From: Saccharum officinarum
Taxonomy: Eukaryota > Streptophyta > Magnoliopsida > Poales > Poaceae
DNA length: 64,000 nt
Direction: 5' to 3'
Assembly (NCBI GenBank): GCA_020631735.1
Contig: CM036197.1
Span: 41,215,880-41,279,879, forward strand
The position numbers and the translations under genes were made by a program. Of this stretch, positions 48,088-59,577 are shown in pieces. Below the pieces are notes generated by a model, which saw only the letters and a program-made list of their open reading frames with translations, was not told the DNA's origin and searched no databases. The number at the start of each line of letters is the position of its first letter. The stretch's first letter is position 1.

Positions 48088-50827
48088 ATGAGCTTGATCA
48101 GCACGATGGAGGCGCGGCTGCCGCCGGGGTTCCGGTTCCACCCCAGGGACGACGAGCTCGTGCTGGACTACCTCTGCCGCAAGCTCTCGGGCGGCGGCGG
48201 TGCGGCGTACAGCGGCATCGCCATGGTGGACGTCGACCTCAACAAGTGCGAGCCGTGGGATCTTCCAGGTACTTGTCAGGTCCAGCTTGTGCTACCATAG
48301 TATGTCGATTTGCTTCAGGTTTATGGTTCTATGTTGCACATGCACACTGCATCCGCATGGCGTGCGCAAAACTAGATAGTTGCAATGGTAGCCCGGCACC
48401 GTAGGAAACTAGCTAGTTGCAATGGTAGCGTTGCATAAATAAAAATTAAATAAGCAGGAAAATTCATAGGCGCGGCCGGATCAAGCAGATTGTACAAGTT
48501 GCAATGGTAGCGGTGCATAAATAAAAATTAAATAAGCAGGAAAATTCATAGGCGCGGCCGGATCAAGCAGATTGTACAAGAAGGTGAATCTCGGTTTGAA
48601 AAAAGATTGACAAAAAATAATTGGCGTCGCCCGGGTTCGAACCGGAGACCTTCAGTGTGTTAGACTGACGTGATAACCAACTACACCACGACACCAATCA
48701 TGCTTAAAGTTTATAAGTCCACCTACTAAAATAGTATAAATATGTCTAAATAGGAGATAATTCATCCACCTCTGCATCCGCATGGCGTGCCAACTGCCAA
48801 GCAAAAGTCTATGTACATTTTCTTATTTCTTCACATTGCCAGCTAGTCGTATACGACCGGTGGTTCCCTTTTTCAAAGGATGCATATGTCCTAGTTTGAA
48901 ACTTCCGATCATATATATGTAGAGAGATCGAAATCACAGAGGAAGCTAACGATAAAAAGTCTCGCCGTTGTCTTTTCCATGACCAGACGAGGCGTGCGTG
49001 GGCGGGCGCGAGTGGTACTTCTTCAGCCTCCACGACCGCAAGTACGCGACGGGGCAGCGGACCAACCGCGCCACGCGCTCCGGGTACTGGAAGGCCACGG
49101 GCAAGGACCGCCCCATCTCCATCTCCGGCCGCCGCGGAGCCGGCACGGGCGCCGGCGCGCTGGTCGGGATGCGCAAGACGCTGGTGTTCTACCAGGGCAG
49201 GGCGCCCCGCGGCACCAAGACCGAGTGGGTCATGCACGAGTTCCGCGTGGACGGCCCGGCCGTTGCCGACCGCCCCGGCTCACCTCTCCTGCAGGTACGT
49301 ACGTGCGTACACGCCCGTTACATGGGTGCTCTCGCTCGTCTCTGTCTGCATTTGTTTCGTGTGATTTAGAGTGCAGCATTAAGTATTAACCACGCACTTG
49401 GTCAGAACAGAAAGCATGTAAAAAACACCTGAATTACCATCTTAGTTAATGCCGCTCATGCAGGCAACGAATGAAACTTCTCGTTTTGTTGAAATATTTT
49501 GCCCATCACACACACACACACACGTATCTGTTAACTGACAGCTTGGAGAAGTAGCTGCACGCTGCATCTCATGTTTCTGTCAGACAAACAACAAAAATGC
49601 AATCTTTTTCGCTGTTGCTGAGGCTAGCAATGGATCCTGCTCTGAACATTCTGATGTGAATATGTGATAAACTAGTTGAGCCACTCGGCAATCATTGTAG
49701 CTGACCTGGTCCTGCCCAATGATTCCAAACATGGTACACATCGCCAATCCGTTCCAAGGTAGTTCAGTGGTTTCTTTCAATCGCCACGCATGGTGCATCA
49801 GCATCACTAAATTAGGCCCAGTGTAGTACGTGCGCAAAACATTTGAAAAAGTTTTGACCCCCTGTATGCCGCCTGTTCTTTACACGCCAAGTTGGCCTTT
49901 GTTTTCATCGACATGACATCTACTAGTGCATACTCCAGCGTATATTCTTTTTTTTTTGTGAAAATACTCTAGCGTATATTCGAAGGGCAGGCCTGGTGCA
50001 GTTGGTGAGTGCTAGCTCGCCGAGTCACCAGGTCCTGGGTTCGAAGCCGTCTCTCTGCAGAATTTCTGTGGGGGTAAGACTTTGCTTCGGTTATTCCCTT
50101 CCCCAGACCCCACTCGTGTGGGAGCCTCTGTCACTGGGTCTGCCCTTTTACTCCAGCGTATATTCAATTGTACGAGTTCCAAACTGACTGATGATCGATC
50201 AAGCAACGAGGTGCGTTTACTAGCAGACTCCAGAGAGTTCACACGTGAGGCTACCCATGATCCGATCAGTGTCTCATTCACATGCTCTGAAGTCTGAATT
50301 TGTCAAATCGGCTGGACACGCGTAGGGCCGTCAGTATATGTATATCTCACTGTCTGAATTTTTGTACTCAATTGCAGGAGGATTGGGTCCTGTGCAGGGT
50401 GTTCTACAAGAGCCGAACTACCACCACAAGACCGGCGGCAGGCTCCGACGAGGTCGGGTCACTGTCCACGTCCAGCGAGCTGATCGGCCTGCCGATGCCG
50501 CAAATGGCCCCTGCCGACGACGCCTACCTGTCCTTCGACAACACACCGGCGGCCGGTGGCTACTACGACTACCACCAAGACCCCGGCCTCGCGGACGCGA
50601 ACCACCTGCCGCTGCCGGCGGCGACGCAGCCGTTCAGCCAGAGTAGTAGCCTGTCGAGCTTCCGGGACCTGCTGAGCAGCATGGTGGAAGGCAGCGACGC
50701 CGCCGTTCGGGGGACGACGGAGCTCCACCTGCAGGACTGGACGGAGGTTGCCTACGCGCAGCAACAGGGCGGCGTGATGTCGTCGCACTCGCAGCTGACG
50801 TGGAACCCGTTTCTGAGCTCTGGATGA
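48088..50827 (+). CDS. NAC transcription factor, NAC1 (NAC21/22)-type, three exons
   Basis: Exons are 48,088-48,268, 48,987-49,294 and 50,378-50,827 (TGA), giving 312 residues with clean GT/AG junctions. The NAC DNA-binding domain fills roughly residues 8-175: [19 protein letters not shown] (subdomain A), [14 protein letters not shown] (B), [19 protein letters not shown] with [16 protein letters not shown] (C), [20 protein letters not shown] and [10 protein letters not shown] (D), and [12 protein letters not shown] (E). The C-terminal half is serine/proline/glutamine-rich, as in activation regions, ending [10 protein letters not shown]. The [17 protein letters not shown] and EDWVLCRVF patterns match Arabidopsis NAC1, an auxin-linked root factor as I remember it; orthology is inferred. 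The start is the ATG preceded by CCACC. Intron 1 contains a tRNA gene and intron 2 a SINE. Confidence 0.92.
48417..48580. repeat. 82-bp tandem duplication in NAC intron 1
   Basis: Two units, 48,417-48,498 and 48,499-48,580, each start TTGCAATGGTAGCG and end GATTGTACAAG, differing at about one base. Confidence 0.93.
48622..48695 (-). tRNA. tRNA-Val (AAC anticodon), antisense in NAC intron 1
   Basis: The 74-base cloverleaf reads on the minus strand. The acceptor stem GGTGTCG pairs with CGACGCC with one G-U, then the A discriminator. The D arm contains the A-box TGGTGTAGTTGG, the anticodon arm is TCAGT-CTAACAC-ACTGA with AAC in the loop, and the T arm has GGTTCGAACC as B-box. A run of six T on the minus strand shortly downstream (plus strand 48,612-48,617) is a pol III terminator. 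All arms look intact, so it is probably transcribable. Confidence 0.92.
49506..49523. repeat. (CA)n microsatellite in NAC intron 2
   Basis: Short CA run. Confidence 0.8.
49982..50149 (+). mobile_element. tRNA-derived SINE in NAC intron 2
   Basis: This 168-bp element has a pol III A-box (TGGTGCAGTTGGTGAG) and B-box (GGGTTCGAAGCC) near its head, and ends with GTCTGCCCTTTT. It is flanked by a 16-bp duplication ACTCTAGCGTATATTC (49,966-49,981) and ACTCCAGCGTATATTC (50,150-50,165). A third copy of that sequence is at 49,932-49,947, separated by a T-run. Confidence 0.88.
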
Positions 50828-51290
50828 CGGCACACGGCTGGGCTAACGTGTGCGTGGCAGGCAGCGCGTGTGTAGTGACTAGTGAATAGTGAGCAGTTTG
50901 CTTGCCTTCTTTGGCTTCTGTAACTTGATCTGCTTAGTGCATGTGATCTCTGCCGTTTGTTAGCCGTAGGGTTACCCACACACAACGGTCAGGTGGAATG
51001 TCTTGGTGATTATTGGCGCAGTAACTTTTGTACAAATGATTATTCCAGAAAATTGTTCCTTTTTTCTTCCTATATATATTAATTGCCAAATTTTGCAGTC
51101 ATTTTTATTGGGGGGGGGGGACTGTGGATTGTGATGATATTATTATCATGGAGGTGAATATACGGACAGGGCACGCCAAATAGTCATAGCGCACGCGGGC
51201 CTGATGGGCTTGGCCAAGTTCTTTTAACGCGCCTCGTGGGCCACAATCTAAACAGAAGTCATGGAGTTTATGGAGGCATTTTATTGCGAT
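50828..51290 (+). other. 3' UTR and flank of the NAC gene
   Basis: AT-rich, with a TATATATATT near 51,072 and a G-run at 51,110-51,120. The poly(A) site was not located. Confidence 0.4.
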
Positions 51291-54200
51291 TCATTCAGTA
51301 GGGCTGGAGCGAGCGAGTCGAGCGCTCGTTTCAGACCGATTTGCCTATAGAATTGCAGTGCCAAGAGCCCAAGATCCTGGCCGAAGATCTAACTACACGA
51401 CTACGACGTGGGATCTCGGAGTTGATTTTCTAAATAATGAAAAAAAAGTTTCCGGCCTCTGCAAGCGCACACAACCAAGTTCTTATAATATTTTAGCTAA
51501 TTGCTGTAAAAAGAGGGAAAGAGAACACGAGTAGATCAAAATGGTTATAAGCAAAGTCTATTATTTCTCTTTCATCCCGCTCTTAGAGGAAAACGAGCAA
51601 TGCAACAACTTATAGTGCTCGGTTCGCCAGTCAAATGGTTTCCTTTGCATCCTCACGCTGCAACAACACCCAAAACCATGACTAGTATGTTCCCCTAAAC
51701 GTAGTCTGCATCTCTGACAGTCTTGTGCACGAGATAGAGTTGGTTCCGTAAGAGGAGGATTCCATATCCCTGTTTTGCCAAGGCATTCGACACGTGAATT
51801 GGGATGGGCTTCACACGGTCCTGCAATCCCGGGGTTTTTATCACACTTGGTGTTAGCGCTTCGTGGGCTAATCCTCTCCTAAAAGATATTAGAGGGGATT
51901 AAAAGGGATTAGGGGCACCGATCACCACCAAATTGGGCCTCTAATCCCTTCACCAAGACTGCTAATCTCGAAGACTGTCCATGGGCCTTTGATTACTTGC
52001 AAGCACGGATTACGCTAAGGGGATCCCATGTCACCGTACCTGTTCTGCTGGTCATGGACACACGGAGGGTATATTAAACACTTGGGAGGCCAACTACACT
52101 GAGGACAATAAGATTTAGACAAACATCAGTTTAATGACAAAATCAATCGATACCGTAGATAATGAGAACGAAAACCGATGTGTTATTTCTCATGACCGTT
52201 TTTCTTGGTTATCTCCCTATATCTTATCTGAAGATTCATATCTCAGACCTTATGTAGTAGATATTCCCTTGAAGTTGCTAAGAGGATAACCTTTGAAGAA
52301 TAGTCACCGACATAAACATTAACAGACTGCAAGAGATGGTAGACGAGTGACTCTCCCCAAGTGTCCTTGTACGTTGTCGGTCATCGATTGAGCAATGTAT
52401 GTCATCCCTGTTGAATCAAAAGGGCACCTAACACTAAATGATTAGATAGGTTATCCGTTGGATAAGAACCGATTGTCACATGGTGCATATGACCTAACTA
52501 TCAAAGTCTTGATCCTTTTATGAATGATGGTCATACAGATGAAATCAACTCTCTCTGGTGTGACTCCTTATCTGCAGACTTCGATGCTGACCACTTATTT
52601 GTGCCTCGACTGCAATTATTGTTATGGTCAAGAGTGAAGATTTAAAACTTAAGTGTTGAGAGACAACTGATTAGTTACCAGTAAGAAGGTTAATCTCCAG
52701 TCAAGTAACGATTCCTCGATAGCTATGATGGTTATGTCCCGACGAACAATAGTAAGCAAAGAAGCCATGAAGCTGGTCAGCAATGCAAGTGCTACTTCTT
52801 CTCCAAATGTGCTATCAAGTCAATTCCATCTTGGACAATCACGTATATAGTGCAAGATGTTGTATTCGCTAAGTGAAGAACTAGAGAAAGCATGTCCATA
52901 GTTTCGATCTACATCATTGTGCCCCTAAGTACCACAAAGGGTTTTGGTTCAAGGTTCTATTGGATGAAGTGCCAGAAAATATTCAGAAATGGTTCCTTAT
53001 CTACGTAGGGATGCCCTCCATGTGGAATAATGCTTTGTGCTATGCGAAAACATCCACAAGTCCAATGCTTGTGCATCGTCAAGTTGGTGTCTAGATCAAC
53101 GACAGAAATTGATCCCTAAGAAACATGTCAGGAGGACTATAGCCTCCATCCTCAGCTAGAGAAAGGCTTCTGCTACTATGAGAAAGATCAGAGAGTGCAA
53201 AACACACACCTCAACATGTGAATCAAAAGAAAAGGAAGAACATGAAATCTGTCCAGAATTTTGTGGCACTACACCGGTTATCTTCAAGTCAACGGTTAGT
53301 GACTCAAACGAAGTTGGATTGCTTGGTAACCTCATTCCTTGCTTAGGACTCTTCAATGTCTTAAGTGGGTATGAGTATTGGTTGAGTAAAACATAGGATT
53401 TGAGAGATGTCCTGTCAGCTTGGTCTGCTACCATTTCAGAATAGAGCTATTTTTGTGGATGGATTGTCTGGATAGTCAAACGGTGTCCGTTTGAGCTGAA
53501 TTTTGGTGAGCAATTAGAAGACCCATGGATCTATATGCCCACCAAAAATTTGTGCATATTGGAGTAGTAGTTTGTGTGATATGAACATAAAATAAAATGG
53601 TACTGAATCGGTAATTTTCTTGTGACTACGATCATCCTTTGTATTGGAAGGTCATGTTTGTAATACAGGCCAAGAACTTACAATTGATAGGTATCTTACT
53701 GTTAGACAACCCTTAGATACCATTGAGAGGACTCCTTGCACCCCTATGTGTCTTACTTTTGCCCTCTTAAATCAGCAATGCGTGAGCAATAAAGGTGTTC
53801 TACAAGTCAAATTGTGCCATTGCAAGTTAAAAGAAATTGGAAGGTGTCAAACCGTAGATTTTTGAATTATGGTTTTGAGATATTGATTGGCCTTAGAACG
53901 GAAGCTTTAATGACAAATATAGGTCAAGAAGGCTAGTTTTGCTACAATGCAAGTTAACCCGACTTACTATGCAACTGCACCATGAAGGAAAATTTTACTC
54001 AACTTGTTTGGTAATGAACTAGTCCCCTAGTGTGGAGAATACTTATAAATTTTGTTGTCCTTCAGACCTCGTTATTATCCTTCTACGGTAATGGTTCTCT
54101 AGTGCTGATGTGCCTCTGGTACTTTATATGTGTTTTTACCCAAGAGATTGTATCTGATTCAACCCAGATAACTGTTGCCTTTGTATAAGAGAATCTTCTT

Positions 54201-54787
54201 AGGTAACATATGGCAGAAATCCAGAACCAACAGAGTCAGCTATCACTTTCACTGTTCCCTCGATAGACTCAGATAATATAGTATTGGCATCAGAGAAAGA
54301 GAATTGCACACGTGGAGCAATATGTAGTTTTTCATCAGTTGGCATTTGAGTGAGTGAGTCGTCTATGACTGGTATAGACATTGTCTATTGGTTAGACGGT
54401 TTCTGATAGCCTCAAAGAATGATTACCTTGTATATGGATCCAACCCTTATCAAAAGTTGTACATGTTATGCCACTAGAAAAGTGGATGCTATGAGTAGTT
54501 AGTCCATGCTTGTAGTACTCTCCGTACACTGTGAATGAAGTACCATATTGTCTTGGATTCCTCTCAAAGTAATAATGCTTCATAAAAATCAGTGAAGCAA
54601 ATTCTTCAGACAAAAGTTTCTACGTAGAGCGAGTATCAGAAAGTTATCTTCCTAATTAGCCTCTCTAATGCTTAAAGCTAAGTATCCTAATACGCTTGCA
54701 GATGTTGGAAATGGATAACATGCTTCTCTTCCCTTGAAAAGTCCTTCGCACCGAATCTCAGGACACGATTCTTTTAAGGGGGAGGGC
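51291..54787 (+). mobile_element. Non-coding internal region of a giant-LTR retroelement
   Basis: The right end has a polypurine tract (TTTTAAGGGGGAGGGC) directly before the LTR start TGTAACACCCC, placing this as retroelement interior. About 2.9-3.5 kb reads as a patchwork of short frames with no gag, protease, RT or integrase motif that I can find. The left limit is not defined and no 5' LTR is seen. A LARD-type element is the simplest reading. Confidence 0.5.
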
Positions 54788-57700
54788 TGTAACACCCCAG
54801 GTGTTTACCACCAGTTAAGCAGTGGGTTTGAGCTCAAACATGATAGATTAAGTGGTGATGACGATGTCAAGTTCAACCTATGGAGATGAGCCTAACCTAA
54901 ACTTGGATGCTGCACCATTGCTTCACATATAGTCCATTTTCAAGATATATGCTTGGGTGGTGTTATTGCAATATTTTTGTGTGTCTCACCTTAGTACCTA
55001 TCTATATTGGTCACTCGAAAAGTTTCATGAAGTTTGGAGTCAAAAAGTCACATGAAATGATAAGTTATATCCTTGTTGGAATGATTTTACTAAGTGCTTG
55101 AATTGCACTAATAAGTGAATGGAAATATAGGTCATCAACCAAACCTTGCAACCTTACCCAAAAGACTCTAGATGGACTCTGCAATAAAAGTCACGAAAGG
55201 TTCGTGTTGAGCAAATGCCCAGAAAATGCTCCAATGGATCAAAAATGATAATTTAAGCTTTATCGTGATCCTACTTTTATCAAAGTATAAATATAGGTTC
55301 TATACCAGTTTTGAGATTGGACCTTACATGAAAGTTATAGTTCATGTTATGGAGAAGAAACTTTGTTTAAGGGTCAAGAGCTAGTTTGGTCAATAACACA
55401 GCCAAATAGAGCTCACAAAATTGAATCAGCTGCAGTTTTGGAAGTGCAGAAAATTTACTAAGTCCCTAAAAGTGACAGCAGCAAGTTCACTTCTTTGTGA
55501 CCCGTTATCGCCCAAATTCATGTGATAGCTCAATTGTATTCCTTAATATGGGTTGAAGTACTTTTTATGGTGGAAACAATGAAGCAAGTCTCATCAAGTT
55601 TGGAGTTCATTTGGATCTTCGAAAATAGTTTCCAAAACAGCAAAGGCTTACTTTGTCACTAAACTGACATTGACATTGGCATCCCACGTTCTCCAAAATT
55701 TGCTAAACAACTTGAGTTGAGCCAAATGTAAAAGTTGGAGAATACACGATGATGAAGTGCGTACAAAAAGTTGAGTTCATTTTGACGAAGTTTTAACCAT
55801 CAAAAGTGAGTTTTCGTGACTGCCATCAAGGTGTTGACACTGCAGTTTTGATAACTAGTTAACCGCTAATCCGTTGCTCTAATGACCTTAGCTTCCTAAT
55901 GAAAAGCGTAGAGCTTCATGTAGGCTTCCAACTTCGTTTTTGGCTCGTGGTCCAATTCGGCCCAGAGCAAGCCCGAATTGGTGTCCCACCTTGCCCATGT
56001 CGCTGCGTGCCACGTGCTCGACGAATTGCCGTGCATGGATGTCGCGCGTCCCACTCCCTCTGCTGGCCGCTGCCGCGTGCCCCGCGCCCCTGCCATCAAG
56101 ATGTGGACGCCCGAGCACTGCCTGCCTCGCCCTCCCTCACTTCCCGCATCTCCTGGCTCTCCTCCTCACTCCTGAGTTGATCCAGCGCGGAGCCACCATG
56201 GCCGCCGGTGCTCCGCTCCACGGCAGCGTCGCCCGGCTCATCCCCGCCCCAAGCTAAGCTCACCACCATCTCCACCTCGCCTCCCTCCATCCCTCACGCA
56301 CGCTCGCCCAAGCTGTTGGCCACAGGAGCACCGCCGCCGTCAAAGGGCCATCGCCGGTGCCGCCTGCTCATGCGGCCTCGCCTCCTCGGGTCTCCCCAAG
56401 GCAAGCCGTGGCCACCATCGAGTGTGCGTGAGCCCCCTGGACCTCCGCCGCATTTCCCCCACCGCCAGTGTCCACCCTACCGGCCTCCCTGATGAGCTCC
56501 AGTGCTTCCTCTGTTCTCAATCGCGCCAAGGACCTCACGCAAGAATTTGACAAAATTCAGGGGCCTAACTGCATAGTTTGTGACTCATATGAATAGTGTC
56601 GCATAGTGCTGTTTTTCTTTTTCTTCTATCAATAAATGGCTGAAACTTTGAAAAGGCATAGTAAATCATAGAAAAATCGTAAAATAACAAATGAGGACTT
56701 TTTGGAATCCTTGTGAAATTCTCTATGTCTTAGATCTATAATATGGGATGTGTTAGTTTAAAGTTTTCTCTATAAAAATAGATTTATGCAGTAGGGTTGT
56801 AAAGCTAGTTGAATTTGTTATTTTTCATAACTGAAGATCTAGGGCTCCAAATGAAGTGAAATTTTTGTGGCATGCTACTCATGTGATGTTTGATGTGTGG
56901 TAAAAATTTCATGAATTTTGGTTGCTTTATGAGTGAGTTATTAGTGTATCTTGCTCTCACATGATTTCTTGCAATAGCAATTTATCTTTTTCATAGAGGT
57001 TAATATACATGTCCAAATGGCTTGAAATTTATACAGTAGACTAGTGTGATGATATGTTAGCTACTATAATTTTGATAGAATTCATGGTGCACTTTTGGTA
57101 TATGCTCATTAAATCACCTAGGCATCTAAATAAATTAAGAAATGCATTAAAAGAATTTATTTAGTGATGAGCACTATGCTTTTTGGTGATCATTTAACAT
57201 GTACTTTATGATGGTTATATTGGTTGTGGCCAAATGTATGTTTGGAATATAAGTTAATATTTATTCTTGCAATTGATGCTTTCCTGGATAGTTTCTGGGA
57301 CTTTGGTAATTGCGCCATGAAAATGATGTTTGCTGAGAAACATGCTTATAACAAAGCTGTAGATAACTCATTAATATGGCTTGTGCTAAATTTTGGTGGT
57401 ATTTGGCCTTGTAGTTTGTGAGTTATGACTGCTCCAAGTTGGGTTTCAGAAATAGTTATTCTCTAGAATCTCTGGACCAGATTCTGTAATTATGCATGTT
57501 TGACTTGGTTAACTTGAGAATCATGCTGAGGTGATTAAAGATGAATTATATACAATTTCATAAGATTTCTAGAATATCTTGTTGCATGGCTATTGGATTT
57601 GTATAACTCTAGTTATGATCCAAACATGCAGCTATTGTTTGCCGTCCAGAAATTGTCAGATGCTAGTTATGGTTGTTTACTCCATGTGTTGCTAAGTGTG

Positions 57701-59577
57701 GCTTATGCCCTCGATGATGGTCAAGTTAAGATACTTGTGATCTTGTTAAATTTGTGTTCTGCTTTACGTGCTTGCCCTCTTTAATTGGTTGTGTGATGTT
57801 AGTTAAATAGCTTTTGGTGTCTATGTATTAATTGTGTGTTTACTTGAATGCTTATGTGATGCATCTTGTGTTACCATTCATCATATTAATACACATGCAT
57901 CTTGCATCTCATCTAGGTATGCTAGATGCACCACGTAAAGGATGAGATGTTGGAGCCAAACCCGAAGACGGTGTTTGGTGGACCTATCCCGAAGATGAAA
58001 GGATTAAGCAAGTGTCGGGATGGGAGATGCTCACCAAGCGAGTGTCATCTGTCAAACACTAACCTAAGTGTTCGATCCTAGGAAAGCCCCGGAGCATCAT
58101 AAGTCTCCTACTTTATAAAAGCAATTAAATTTATATGTTATATATATTGTTGCATTAAGTTGTAGGAGTTGAGTGAAACCGTTGATGTATTTATTACTAT
58201 CCTTGCCTACCTGATTACCTTCTTACCCTGTTAGGTTTAGGATCGAATAACTGCTTAGCCCTGCTTAGACCGGTAGCGATCGGTGATTTCCTGTCACCTA
58301 AAATTATAGGTGATTACGGGAATACTTTAGCTATGGAATGGATGATATCCTGGAAATAACCAAGTGTTGATGGATAATTGGAGACCGGACAGAATAAGTA
58401 TTGGGCAATCAGACATGGTTCTGGGGTGCTTGTAGTTTCCGTCTGTGTCGATTAAGGACCGACCGTTGTTGGGCCTCGAGTCATGTTGAACGCATGTCTC
58501 ACATTTAGCTAGCCGGATAAAGTACCTTCCGACCGCGAAACTGGAAGATTATTCGGGTCGAGTGAATTGCCCGCAGCGCACTGTACCGGAGCAGGTGTGG
58601 TAGGACACGAGGGCGCGATGATAAGGCCAAAGAGCAGTCGTGCGGCCCCCGGGTACATGTGGTTCCTGGCAAACTCGAGACTTTATCTGGATAGTTGACT
58701 TGATGACCAATATCTCACTTTAGCGGGTGAGTGAGGTTTGTATGAGGAATAAATTACCAGCTGGTTAATAATCGATTCGAATCGCCATCGTTCACTGGAT
58801 AGTGAACACTTGACTCGAGTTACGGCATCGTAGTAATGATGATAGAACACGGATGGTTATGTGGATTATGTTGGAAATGCTAAACCTGAGATGATAACTT
58901 TAATGTTAATGATTAATCAAGTGATTGCTTTAGCATAGGTGCTTACCTAGATTAACAGGTTATAACAAAGATGATGCAAAAAGTGCTTAAAACGGTTTAT
59001 TCATGATCACTTATGCTTTTCGCAAATGAGTCAAGCTAGCCCATGAAAAGAAAGCCTTGCATACTCCTTGGTGTCATATTATTTCTGGTTTATGACGGGT
59101 AAGTCTAGCTGAGTACCTTCTCGTACTCAGGGTTTATTCCCACTTGTTGCAGGTTGTGATGTATCATGGCTACTGCAAGAATTGGATGGCTCCTGCTGTA
59201 GTGGCAGAGTGTGATCATGGGCATGATCCTTCTGAGCTATCTTGTCTCTCATGCTTTTGTTGGAAATTGACCTTGGTACTGGCATGTATTTGAATTAAGG
59301 TGATATTAGATTTAAACTACTTTGCTTCCGCTACTTTTGAACTTGAGTTATAATAACTCTACTGAACTCCGATATATGTTGTATTACTTATGAAATGGAT
59401 GTAACATATGACCTGTTATGTTGGACCACTATGATCTTAGCTTGTATGTTGGTTGGTTTGAAATCCCTCGCGATTTTATTGGACTACCGGAGTTATAGGA
59501 GCTTAAGTACGGGAATTTAATTGCTCCGGCGATTGTTTTTGTACTTTTGTTCTTATAATTTGGGCGGTTCCGTGACA
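54788..59577 (+). mobile_element. Giant 3' LTR of the same family (4.79 kb)
   Basis: It begins TGTAACACCCCAGG after a polypurine tract and ends GGTTCCGTGACA. It matches the solo LTR at 23,858-30,577 in ends, order and several long blocks, the most conserved being about 58,439-58,760 against 29,167-29,480. The GC-rich block is 55,930-56,540. No pol-coding sequence. The right flank is copia sequence rather than a matching duplication, so the TSD is lost. Confidence 0.7.
59109..59130 (+). other. Same conserved hairpin in the giant 3' LTR
   Basis: Identical stem and loop to 30,102-30,123, again between GGGTAAGTC and CACTTGTTGCAG, although the sequence on either side has diverged. Confidence 0.8.

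Noticed and set aside
49982..50149. Second tRNA gene in the NAC gene
   Set aside because: It has A- and B-boxes but no cloverleaf, and is flanked by target duplications; it is a SINE.
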